Source: Succinivibrio sp. (GTDB lineage: Bacteria; Pseudomonadota; Gammaproteobacteria; Enterobacterales; Succinivibrionaceae). Taken from it: a DNA stretch of 47,423 nucleotides. The stretch is taken from positions 1-47,423 of the forward strand of contig JAFUGP010000138.1 in NCBI GenBank assembly GCA_017469335.1, written 5' to 3'. The translations under genes were made by a program, and so were the position numbers. Below the pieces are notes generated by a model. It did not search any database and was not told where the DNA came from. It was given only the letters and a program-made list of their open reading frames with translations. This document shows positions 1 through 7,262 of this stretch, piece after piece (positions within the stretch are counted from its first letter, which is position 1; each line of letters opens with the position of its first letter).

Positions 1-168
1 CCTCCACATCAACCAGTCTCACCAGTGTTGGTCCAGCAAGGGCTGCCTAAATCTCCGGTGGCTACTACCCGAGCTTTGTCCTCAGAAGGTTGCGGGGGTA
101 CAATGCGGTCATCGGCCTGGCGGGGCTGTGAACAGTAACGCCGGCGCGCCTTGGATCTGACTGAGCTG
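1..168. other. Left-edge stretch with no assignable gene
   Basis: I could not assign a gene here. Short open stretches run in from the left edge in more than one frame. One ends at a TGA at 129-131 and reads ...NAVIGLAGL just before the stop, so the tail of a degraded or upstream gene is possible. No tRNA or clear terminator is visible. It is followed by the promoter and operator region of the iron operon. Confidence 0.3.
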
Positions 169-197
169 TTGCAACGGACATAAAGTTAGAGTAGACT
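169..197 (+). promoter_or_regulatory. Predicted sigma-70 promoter of the iron-uptake operon
   Basis: TTGCAA at 169-174 and TAGACT at 192-197 are separated by exactly 17 bp, each matching the sigma-70 consensus at 4 of 6 positions. The -10 lies inside the first inverted repeat (182-203), so a bound regulator would be expected to block it. This is inferred from sequence only. Confidence 0.4.
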
Positions 198-248
198 AAC
201 TTTCCGAAGTTAGCTGTAACTAACTTCAAATTCGGATCAAACTAACTG
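182..248. promoter_or_regulatory. Operator array: inverted repeats AAGTTAG-N6-CTAACTT
   Basis: Two inverted repeats with 8-bp arms are visible. The first has AAAGTTAG (182-189) and CTAACTTT (196-203); the second has GAAGTTAG (206-213) and CTAACTTC (220-227). Both have 6-bp spacers and their centres are 24 bp apart. A further CTAACTG half-site sits at 242-248 with a poorly conserved left partner. The repeats overlap the predicted -10 and end about 30 bp before the FTR1 start. The half-site GTTAG/CTAAC is shared with DtxR/IdeR boxes, but the spacer is 6 rather than 1, so the regulator is unknown. Iron control is an inference from the downstream genes. Confidence 0.6.
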
Positions 249-277
249 ATTTTCAGAAAAATTAACGCTGGTTGAAA

Positions 278-1513
278 ATGCGTCTGTTACCCAAACGTTT
301 TTGCAAATTTGTGCTCCTGCCCGCCCTGCTGCTGGGGTTGCTGTCATCTGCCTGGGCGGCTTATGCCAACTGGAAGGAAATTGCCGCCGAGATGCAGCAG
401 ATTCTCAACGGCTCTTATGAAACCTATGTCGCAGGCGACGAGAAAAAGGCCCGTGATCAGGTTAATGTGGCCTATTACCAGTTTTACGAGAAGTGGGGCT
501 TTGAGCGCTCGACCATGACCTATATCTCGGGCAACCGGGCCTCGCAGGTGGAGTATCAGTTCTCCGAGATCCGCAAGGCCATGCTTAAAAAAGCCGACAA
601 GGCGCAGGTCAGAGCTGCGCTGGATCAGCTCAACACCATGCTGATGGAGGACGCTAAGGCCCTGGACGGTGATGGGGAGGAAGAGGGCAGCGATCCTTTC
701 TGGCGTGATTTTATCGCCTCCTTGCTCATTATCCTACGTGAGGGCTTTGAGGCCATCTTAATTGTCGGCGCCATTTTGGCCTACCTGGTCAAGTCCGGCA
801 ACGCCGACAAGCAAAAACCGGTCATTCACGGCTCGCTGCTGGCGGTGGCGGCCAGTTTCGTCATGGCCTGGATCCTCAACTCCATGGCCGGGGACAGCGG
901 TCAGAATCAGGAGATCACCGAAGGGTTGACCATGCTGGTGGCGGTGGTGGTGCTCTTTTACGTCTCAAACTTCATGATTGCCAAGGCCGATGCCGCCGCC
1001 TGGACCGGGTACATCAAGGGCAAGGTCTCCAGCTCATTGGCCACCGGCAGTATGTTCGCGCTGGCCTTTACCGCCTTTCTGGCCGTATTCCGGGAGGGGG
1101 CCGAGGTGATCTTGTTCTATCAGGCCCTGCTCTCCGGCAGCGGCTCCTCCGCCCCCGTGTGGTGGGGATTTGGGGTGGGCTGCGTGCTGCTGGTATTCGT
1201 TTATCTGGCCATCCGCCATCTTTCCATCCGCCTGCCTTTGAAGGTGTTCTTTGTGGGTACCAGCCTTCTGATGTATGTGATGTGCGTGGCCTTCACCGGG
1301 GCGGCCGTCAAGGAGTTCCAGGAAGGCGAGGTGATAGGCGTCACCCAGGTTCCTTATGTGCCGACGGTGGATCTGCTCGGTCTCTATCCGACCGTGGAGA
1401 CGCTGCTGCCACAGCTGGCGGTGGCCGCGCTGTGCCTGATCACCATCGTGCTGGCCGTACGCAACTGGAAGCGCGAGCGCGCCAAACTGGCCGCCGCGCA
1501 GCAGAAAAATTAA
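278..1513 (+). CDS. FTR1-family iron permease with periplasmic N-terminal domain
   Basis: Inner-membrane permease of the FTR1/EfeU family, which takes up ferric or ferrous iron. The 411-residue protein starts with a signal-like hydrophobic stretch (about residues 8-28), then an extracytoplasmic, helical domain of about 110 residues, then roughly seven membrane segments. The two family signatures are clear: REGFE near residue 154 and REGAE near residue 272, whose glutamates are the expected iron ligands. ATG at 278 is preferred; an in-frame TTG six bases upstream is the alternative, and neither has a strong ribosome-binding site. It is first in an operon with tpd, DUF2318, two permeases, an ATPase and an FMN-binding protein, the order of the Campylobacter jejuni p19 locus. 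It is related to FetM of uropathogenic E. coli. Confidence 0.9.
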   Translation: MRLLPKRFCKFVLLPALLLGLLSSAWAAYANWKEIAAEMQQILNGSYETYVAGDEKKARDQVNVAYYQFYEKWGFERSTMTYISGNRASQVEYQFSEIRKAMLKKADKAQVRAALDQLNTMLMEDAKALDGDGEEEGSDPFWRDFIASLLIILREGFEAILIVGAILAYLVKSGNADKQKPVIHGSLLAVAASFVMAWILNSMAGDSGQNQEITEGLTMLVAVVVLFYVSNFMIAKADAAAWTGYIKGKVSSSLATGSMFALAFTAFLAVFREGAEVILFYQALLSGSGSSAPVWWGFGVGCVLLVFVYLAIRHLSIRLPLKVFFVGTSLLMYVMCVAFTGAAVKEFQEGEVIGVTQVPYVPTVDLLGLYPTVETLLPQLAVAALCLITIVLAVRNWKRERAKLAAAQQKN

Positions 1514-1576
1514 CCGAATTCTTTTTAACCTTGACCTCACTGAGGTCAGCTACTTCTGAACTTAAAAGGAGCTTTT

Positions 1577-2167
1577 ATGAAAAAAGAACTGCTAGCCGGC
1601 GCCGCAGCCGCTGCTTTGGCAATGTCCACTTTTGGTTTTGGTCAGGTCCAGGCCGCACCGGCTCCGGCCGCCGCCCCCGGCGAGGAAGCCGGGTTTGAGG
1701 AATTTCCCATCGGCGATGATCTGGAGTTAGGCCCGCTCAATGTCGGTGCCGTGTACTTCCAGCCGGTGGACATGGAGCCCGCCGGCATGGGACTCAGCGC
1801 CGCCGAGTCCAACATGCACATCGAGGCCGACATCCACGCTCTGCAAAATGACTTAGGCTACGGCGTGGGCGATTTTGTGCCTTATCTGCGCGTGGAGTAC
1901 GCCATTACCCACGCCGACGGTTCCAAGAAGGGCAAGGTGGCCGCTTCGGGCACCTTCATGGCCATGTCCGCCAGTGACGGTCCTCACTACGGCGCCAACA
2001 TCAAGCTGCCCGAGGCCGGTACCTACGAGGTGGTGTTCAACATCCACTCCCCCGAGGAGCAGGGCTACTTTCTGCACGTGGATGCAGCCACCGGCGTGAA
2101 AGGCCGCTTCTGGAAGGAGCCTCTGGTGGCTAAGTGGACCTTCGATTACGTGCCGCGCAAGTGGTGA
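1577..2167 (+). CDS. tpd: P19/Tpd-type periplasmic iron-binding protein
   Basis: Periplasmic metal-binding partner of the FTR1 permease, of the P19 (Campylobacter), FetP (E. coli) and Tp34 (Treponema) family. These proteins form beta-sandwich dimers that bind copper or iron. A signal peptide with likely cleavage after VQA (about residue 26) is followed by an Ala/Pro-rich linker. Candidate metal ligands are His81 and His87 in MHIEADIHA, His137 in DGPHYGA and His157 in FNIHSP, matching the spread-out histidines of the family. AAGGAG lies 7 bases before the ATG. The 63-bp gap after the FTR1 gene and the hairpins after the stop suggest these two genes may be expressed more strongly than the rest of the operon. 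Confidence 0.92.
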   Translation: MKKELLAGAAAAALAMSTFGFGQVQAAPAPAAAPGEEAGFEEFPIGDDLELGPLNVGAVYFQPVDMEPAGMGLSAAESNMHIEADIHALQNDLGYGVGDFVPYLRVEYAITHADGSKKGKVAASGTFMAMSASDGPHYGANIKLPEAGTYEVVFNIHSPEEQGYFLHVDAATGVKGRFWKEPLVAKWTFDYVPRKW

Positions 2168-2176
2168 TTAATCACC
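2163..2176. repeat. Perfect 14-bp palindrome over the tpd stop codon
   Basis: GGTGATTAATCACC reads the same on both strands, includes the tpd TGA and is followed by TTTG. It may be a small hairpin working with the larger one at 2195-2220, or chance. Confidence 0.35.
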
Positions 2177-2194
2177 TTTGTTAAATTCTCGTAG

Positions 2195-2224
2195 CGTCAT
2201 GCCGCGCAGGCGGCATGACGTTTT
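2195..2224 (+). terminator. Hairpin plus T-run between tpd and the DUF2318 gene (attenuator candidate)
   Basis: CGTCATGCCGC (2195-2205) and GCGGCATGACG (2210-2220) form a perfect 11-bp stem with a GCAG loop, followed directly by TTTT. The shape is that of an intrinsic terminator, but the T-run is short and the operon continues, so partial termination or mRNA-end protection is more likely. One possible ATG of the next gene (2215) lies in the right arm. Confidence 0.6.
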
Positions 2225-2235
2225 GCCTGAAAATT

Positions 2236-3486
2236 ATGCTCAAATACCTAATTGAGGTTGTCCAGGAACTGACACTGCCGCTTTTGCTGGTAGCTGTCCT
2301 GTGTGCCCTGCACCGACTGCGGGGGGGCACCTTTATAGCCGTAAGATGGGCACTGGTACTGGCCTTTGCCGCCGCGCTGGCAGTGGGCTATCTCAAACTC
2401 AACACCCGCGTGGTCAACCAGGAATATCTCAACTTTGCCACTACCTCGCTGTGGCTTATGGCCGTGCTGGTCTACCTGGCGGTGCTGTGGACAGAAGGTA
2501 TGCTGTCCTCCCGCCTGCCGTATCTTATGTCTGCTCTGCCCGCCATTCTGCTGCCCTGGCTGGTGTTTACCTTAACTTTCTACCCGCTGCCTAACTTTTT
2601 GCTGCACCCTACCGATTTTGTGCTTGCCGATCAAAGTATTTACAGCAACGATTTTCTGTTCAAAAGCATAGGCTATCTGGCCTCACTGACGCTGGTGCTC
2701 ACGCTGGCCTACGCTCTCTATCTGGTTTTGGTAAGACTGCCTTACCGTACGGTCAGAGTGCTGGTGACGGTGCTGCTGCTCATTGAGCTCTCCCTCATTG
2801 TCAGTGAGCTGTACAGTTTTCTGCTGGTGCGACGTTTTGTTCCCATGAACCGCACCCTGTTTGCGCTTATCAAGTTCAGTTTCAATAACGCGGACTTTTT
2901 CCTGATAGCCGCGCTGGCCGTCGGAGCGGCTGGGGCTCTCAGGCTCATGATCTTAAATGGCGCACCTTTAGGCGAGTTTGCCAATCCCGCCCTAAGAAGG
3001 CGCCAGCTGGCCATCCAAAAACGCGCCAACCGCCTTGCGGTGCTTTACCTTACCTGTGCCGTGCTGGCGGTGTTTGTTCTCACCATGGTGCAGAGTTATG
3101 CCAATCGGGGCTTTACTCTCTCGGCAGCCGAGCCCTTTGAGCTTAAGGGCGACCTCATCGAGATCCCGTTGGAGCGGATCAATGACGGGCATCTGCACCG
3201 TTTCTCCTATGCTGCCTCAGACGGTACCGAGGTGCGCTTTATCGTCATCCGCAAGAACGCGGTGGCTTTCGGGGTGGGGCTTGATGCCTGCGAGATCTGC
3301 GGCAACACCGGCTATTACGAGCGCGACGGGCAGGTTATCTGCATGCTCTGTGACGTGGTGATGAACATCAATACCATAGGTTACAAGGGCGGCTGCAACC
3401 CCATTCCTTTGGGGTACAGCATTGAGGAGGGCAATATGGTCATCAAAACCGTGGATTTGGAGCGCGAGAAAAAGCGTTTCAAATAG
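2236..3486 (+). CDS. DUF2318 membrane protein with periplasmic Cys-rich domain
   Basis: Inner-membrane protein of the DUF2318 family, found with P19 and FTR1 proteins and annotated as Fe-S-containing. About eight hydrophobic segments fill the first 300 residues. A soluble C-terminal domain of about 110 residues follows, with CEICG, CMLCD and a third GGCNP element, a pattern suited to a metal or Fe-S centre on the periplasmic side. The exact job is not established; a redox step in iron import is plausible. ATG at 2236 gives the usual short N-terminus (MLKYLIEVVQ). An in-frame ATG at 2215 lies inside the hairpin and cannot be excluded. Neither start has a good ribosome-binding site, so translation may be low or depend on RNA folding. 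Confidence 0.82.
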   Translation: MLKYLIEVVQELTLPLLLVAVLCALHRLRGGTFIAVRWALVLAFAAALAVGYLKLNTRVVNQEYLNFATTSLWLMAVLVYLAVLWTEGMLSSRLPYLMSALPAILLPWLVFTLTFYPLPNFLLHPTDFVLADQSIYSNDFLFKSIGYLASLTLVLTLAYALYLVLVRLPYRTVRVLVTVLLLIELSLIVSELYSFLLVRRFVPMNRTLFALIKFSFNNADFFLIAALAVGAAGALRLMILNGAPLGEFANPALRRRQLAIQKRANRLAVLYLTCAVLAVFVLTMVQSYANRGFTLSAAEPFELKGDLIEIPLERINDGHLHRFSYAASDGTEVRFIVIRKNAVAFGVGLDACEICGNTGYYERDGQVICMLCDVVMNINTIGYKGGCNPIPLGYSIEEGNMVIKTVDLEREKKRFK

Positions 3487-3502
3487 GGAAAAGGTCAAGG
3501 CG

Positions 3503-4780
3503 ATGTTCCTGAGAATGATCCGGGGCGCCTTATGGCGCCAGAAAAGCAAGATGCTCATGATTGCCTTCACGGTGGCTTTGGGCACCTCGCTGGCCACCGC
3601 TATGTTAAACATCATGCTTGATGTGGGTGACAAGGTAAACCGCGAGCTTAAGACCTATGGTGCCAACATTTCGGTGATCCCCAAAAGTGCCTCGCTGCTC
3701 GATGAGCTCTACAACGTGCATGAGAGCGCGGACGCCTTCTTAAAAGAACAGGACTTAGGCCGCATCAAAACCATCTTCTGGGCCTTTAACATCGTCAATT
3801 TCGCCCCCTACCTCAGTGTTGAGGCCCGCGCGGGCGCAGGCGGGGAGCCGGTGAAGGTCACTGGCAGTTGGTTTAAACATCACCTGGAACTGCCTACCAG
3901 GGAGGAATTCGACACCGGTATGCGGGAGATGAAAAACTGGTGGCGTGTGGAAGGACAGTGGCTAGACGATGGAGACGAGCGACAGGTGATGGCAGGCTCA
4001 GCCCTCGCTGAGCGGCTTAACCTCAAGGTGGGTGATGAGGTGCAGCTAAGCGGCAGCGCCGCCTCCGGAACCTTCCGGATTAAGGGTATTTTTGAGAGCG
4101 GCAGCGAGGAAGACGAGGTGTTCTTTGCCACCTTAAAGGCTGCGCAGGATTTGGGCGGTCTGGCCGGGGAGGTGGACTCGGTGGAGGTCAGCGCCCTCAC
4201 CACCCCCGACAATGAACTCTCCCGCCGGGCCGCGCGCAACCCCAAGTCTCTGTCCATCAAGGAAATGGAAACCTGGTACTGCACCGCCTATGTCAGTTCC
4301 ATCTGCTATCAGATTGAGGAGGCCCTGCCCGGGGCGGTGGCCCGCCCCATCAGACAGGTGGCCGAGGCCGAAGGCGCCATCTTAAACAAGACGCAATTGC
4401 TGATGCTGCTCATCACGCTGCTGAGTATCCTGGGCTCGGCGCTGGGCATTTCCAACATCGTTACAGCTGCGGTTATGGAACGTGCCCCCGAGATCGGCCT
4501 GATGAAGGCCTTGGGCGCCCGGCCTTTGGCCGTAACGCTGCTGGTGCTCAGCGAAATTCTGCTTACGGCCTGCGCCGGCGCCCTGGCCGGGTATTTTGCC
4601 GGTATCCTTTTTGCGGAGGTGATCGGCACTTCGGTGTTCGGTGCGGCCATCGACATCAAAACCATGGTGATCCCCCTGGTGGCGGTACTGGTGCTGGTCA
4701 TGACGCTCTTAGGATCGCTGCCCTCCATCCGGCTGCTGCTCAGGCTCAATCCCGCCGAAGTGCTGCACGGAGGACGCTGA
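3503..4780 (+). CDS. FtsX/MacB-type ABC transporter permease (first of two)
   Basis: Integral membrane subunit of an ABC transporter. The 425-residue protein has the MacB/FtsX layout: one N-terminal membrane segment (about residues 12-35), a large periplasmic domain, then three C-terminal segments ending in a PAEVL motif (NPAEVLHGGR) typical of this class. The start at 3503 follows AAGG and excludes an upstream extension that would overlap the DUF2318 gene. It corresponds to one of the two permeases (Cj1661/Cj1662) of the Campylobacter p19 locus. The substrate is unknown; iron or a factor needed for iron release is an inference from context. It shares a TGATG stop-start overlap with the next permease. 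Confidence 0.87.
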   Translation: MFLRMIRGALWRQKSKMLMIAFTVALGTSLATAMLNIMLDVGDKVNRELKTYGANISVIPKSASLLDELYNVHESADAFLKEQDLGRIKTIFWAFNIVNFAPYLSVEARAGAGGEPVKVTGSWFKHHLELPTREEFDTGMREMKNWWRVEGQWLDDGDERQVMAGSALAERLNLKVGDEVQLSGSAASGTFRIKGIFESGSEEDEVFFATLKAAQDLGGLAGEVDSVEVSALTTPDNELSRRAARNPKSLSIKEMETWYCTAYVSSICYQIEEALPGAVARPIRQVAEAEGAILNKTQLLMLLITLLSILGSALGISNIVTAAVMERAPEIGLMKALGARPLAVTLLVLSEILLTACAGALAGYFAGILFAEVIGTSVFGAAIDIKTMVIPLVAVLVLVMTLLGSLPSIRLLLRLNPAEVLHGGR

Positions 4781-5901
4781 TGAACAAGCAGCTCTTTTTT
4801 CTGCGCATGCTCTTAAGCTCACTGCTGCGTCGGCGCTCCCGGCTGCTGGTGGCGCTGCTGGCCGTGGGACTGGGGGCCACTTTGCTCTCGGGGCTGGTGA
4901 CGCTTTACAAGGATGTGCCCCGTCAGCTGGGCCGGGAATTCCGCTCCTACGGGGCCAATCTGGTGATTACCTCGGACAGCACACACCCTCTGACAGTGGC
5001 CCTGGCAGAGCAGGCGGCGGCACTGGTGCCGCAGGATAAGCTCATCGGCCACTCCTCGTGCCGTTACGAGAACATCCGCATCAATGAGCTGCCCTTTATG
5101 GCCTCGGGTTGCGAGCTTGAACAGTTGCGTAAGACCGCGCCTTACTGGCAGGTGGACGGGCAGTGGCCGCAAGCAGGTGAGGTGTTGCTGGGACAGCAGG
5201 TGGCTGCCTCTTTGGGAGCCTTTGCCGGCGATGTCCTGGAACTTGCGCTTACCGCGCGGGGCGCGCAGGAGCCACGCACCTTTAAGGTGGCCGGGCTGCT
5301 TAAAACGGGCTCAGCCGAGGAGAAATTTGTCTATTTGCCGCTCTCCGAGCTGCTCTCGCTGACCTCAGATGAGCGGGTTGACATCACCGAGTTCAGCATT
5401 CAGGCCGGGGAACAGGAACTGGGCACGCTGGCGCAGACCATGCGTGAGAGCACGGGGCAGCACGTGAGGCTGGTGCGCCGGGTTACCCACTCGGAGGTAA
5501 CCGTGCTTTCCAAACTCAAGGCTCTGGTCTATATCGTGACGGTGGTAGTGCTGGTGCTGACTATGGTCTGCGTGGCCACCACCATGGTGGCGGTGGTGGC
5601 GGAAAGACGGCGGGAGATTGGTCTGCGCAAGGCGCTGGGTGCCTCGGATCGCGGTATTTTCGCCGAGTTCATGGGCGAGAGTGTGCTGCTGGGCCTGGGC
5701 GGCGGGGTGTTGGGCGCGGTGCTCGGATACCTGTTCGCCGACGCCGTAAGTGAACAGGTGTTCGGACGGCCGGTGCAGGTCAACGTGTGGCTGAGTCTTG
5801 TGACGGTACTGCTGTCCATCGTCGTGACGGCGCTGTCCTGCGTGGTGCCGGTCAAAAGTGCCTCCCGGGTCGATCCGGCGCAGGTGCTCAGAGGGGAGTA
5901 A
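4780..5901 (+). CDS. FtsX/MacB-type ABC transporter permease (second of two)
   Basis: Second membrane subunit, 373 residues, with the same layout as its neighbour: an N-terminal membrane segment, a periplasmic domain from about residue 40 to 240 and three C-terminal segments, ending DPAQVLRGE. The pair probably forms a heterodimer. Its ATG overlaps the TGA of the preceding gene (TGATG), so the two are probably translationally coupled. Both permeases carry an ERxxEIGLxKALGA motif before the second membrane segment, the usual contact region for the ATPase. Confidence 0.87.
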   Translation: MNKQLFFLRMLLSSLLRRRSRLLVALLAVGLGATLLSGLVTLYKDVPRQLGREFRSYGANLVITSDSTHPLTVALAEQAAALVPQDKLIGHSSCRYENIRINELPFMASGCELEQLRKTAPYWQVDGQWPQAGEVLLGQQVAASLGAFAGDVLELALTARGAQEPRTFKVAGLLKTGSAEEKFVYLPLSELLSLTSDERVDITEFSIQAGEQELGTLAQTMRESTGQHVRLVRRVTHSEVTVLSKLKALVYIVTVVVLVLTMVCVATTMVAVVAERRREIGLRKALGASDRGIFAEFMGESVLLGLGGGVLGAVLGYLFADAVSEQVFGRPVQVNVWLSLVTVLLSIVVTALSCVVPVKSASRVDPAQVLRGE

Positions 5902-5905
5902 CCTA

Positions 5906-6571
5906 ATGGCGGTAGTATTGAAATTAGAACATATCTCCAAGATCTACGGCGACTTAAAGGCGCTTGATGACATCAATTTGGAGGTTCAGGAAGGCGAGTG
6001 GCTGTCGATTATGGGACCGTCGGGTTCAGGCAAGAGCACCATGATGAACATCATCGGCTGCATGGATACGCCTTCCATGGGGAAGGTGCTGCTGGAGGGG
6101 CAGGATCTCAGTGCCCTCACAGGAGCGGAGCTGACCTCTATCAGGCGTGACAAAATCGGGCTCATTTTCCAGCAGTTTCATCTGGTGAATTATCTCACCG
6201 CACTGGAAAACGTCATGCTCGCTCAGTATTACCACTCCCTGCCCGATGAGCAGGAGGCCCTGGAGGCCTTAAAACAGGTGGGACTGGAAAAGCGCGCCTC
6301 ACACCTGCCCTCGCAGCTCTCCGGCGGGGAGCAGCAGCGGGTGTGCATCGCCCGGGCGCTGATAAATTATCCGCGGGTGATCTTGGCTGACGAACCCACC
6401 GGCAACCTGGATGAAAACAACGAAAAGCTGGTGATTGAGCTTTTTAAGCGTATGCACGAGGAGGGGCGCACGGTCATCGTGGTGACTCACGATCCGGAGG
6501 TGGCCGAGCACTCTCAGCGTACGGTAATTATCGATCATGGCCGTCTGAGCAAGACGGTACACAACACATAA
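5906..6571 (+). CDS. ABC transporter ATP-binding protein (MacB/LolD type)
   Basis: ATPase that powers the two permeases just upstream. The 221-residue protein carries Walker A GPSGSGKST (about residues 37-45), Q-loop FQQFHLV, signature LSGGEQQR, Walker B VILADEPTGNLD and switch histidine VVTHD, so it appears fully active. The start at 5906 has GAGGGGAG in front and follows the permease stop by 4 bases; a longer reading would overlap the permease. The closest family is MacB/LolD, whose members drive mechanotransmission across the periplasm rather than classical import, so direct iron import by this unit should not be assumed. Confidence 0.93.
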   Translation: MAVVLKLEHISKIYGDLKALDDINLEVQEGEWLSIMGPSGSGKSTMMNIIGCMDTPSMGKVLLEGQDLSALTGAELTSIRRDKIGLIFQQFHLVNYLTALENVMLAQYYHSLPDEQEALEALKQVGLEKRASHLPSQLSGGEQQRVCIARALINYPRVILADEPTGNLDENNEKLVIELFKRMHEEGRTVIVVTHDPEVAEHSQRTVIIDHGRLSKTVHNT

Positions 6572-6590
6572 AGGTTCAGAGGACAGAGCT

Positions 6591-7049
6591 ATGTATAGGA
6601 AAGTGTTGGTCAAAGTCGGCTGCATGGCGGCAGCGGTGGCGGTTGCGGCATGGTGGTGCGGGGGCTGTGGCAGGCAGAGCGTCAGTTATGCCGATGGGGA
6701 GTATACCGCCCAGAGCAGTCCCGATGATCGCGGCGGCTACGGGGTTATAACCCTTACCATCACGCAGGGGCGCATCAGTGCGTGCCGGTATGAGACTTTT
6801 AAAAAGGACGGTACGCTCAAGGATGAAAGTTACGGCAAAGAGCCCGGGCATGAGGGACAGGAGAATTTCTACCGCAAGGCCCAAAAGGCGGTGGAGAGCA
6901 TGAAAGTCTACGCACGAAAGCTGGTGGAAGTGCAGGATCTTGACCGGGTAGATGCCATCTCCGGTGCCACCATCTCCCATGATCAGTTCACCGAGGCGGC
7001 CGCACAGGCCCTGGAGGCGGCCGCCGCGGCCGCCGGACCTAAACACTGA
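6591..7049 (+). CDS. Exported FMN-binding domain protein, probably flavinylated
   Basis: Small protein of 152 residues with an N-terminal hydrophobic export segment (about residues 8-26) and a single FMN_bind domain. The motif D121-A-I-S-G-A-T127 fits the ApbE flavinylation motif in which FMN is attached to the threonine, as in NqrC and RnfG. A cysteine at residue 26 (WCGGC) could be lipidated, but the preceding residues are not a standard lipobox. It is the last gene of the iron operon, 19 bp after the ATPase. In Campylobacter this position holds thioredoxin-like proteins, so an electron-transfer role for iron reduction on the periplasmic side is a reasonable inference. No apbE lies in the window. 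Confidence 0.85.
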   Translation: MYRKVLVKVGCMAAAVAVAAWWCGGCGRQSVSYADGEYTAQSSPDDRGGYGVITLTITQGRISACRYETFKKDGTLKDESYGKEPGHEGQENFYRKAQKAVESMKVYARKLVEVQDLDRVDAISGATISHDQFTEAAAQALEAAAAAAGPKH

Positions 7050-7069
7050 TTTTCTCCAAGGTGTATGTC

Positions 7070-7100
7070 AAGGCTGTTCCACCCAGGGTAGCCTTTTTTT
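7070..7100 (+). terminator. Intrinsic terminator of the iron operon
   Basis: AAGGCT (7070-7075) pairs with AGCCTT (7090-7095), and the T-run continues to 7100 (seven T in a row). It lies about 20 bp after the FMN-binding protein stop and before the convergent murJ gene. Confidence 0.65.
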
Positions 7101-7262
7101 AGGCGGCTGGAAATTTGACGTGAGTGCCGTCCCGGCCGTGATACTTCGATTACACTGCCAAACCTGGTACAGAGATCGGGCATGGGTGCTTGAACAAGCT
7201 TATGCTGCCGGTTTGGAGGCTCAGAATACTGCTGCCGACCTCTCTTTTGCCGGGGCTTTTGT

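Noticed and set aside
182-227. DtxR/IdeR or Fur box reading of the inverted repeats
   Set aside because: Half-sites resemble DtxR boxes but the spacer is 6 bp instead of 1, and Fur-type GATAAT repeats are not seen.
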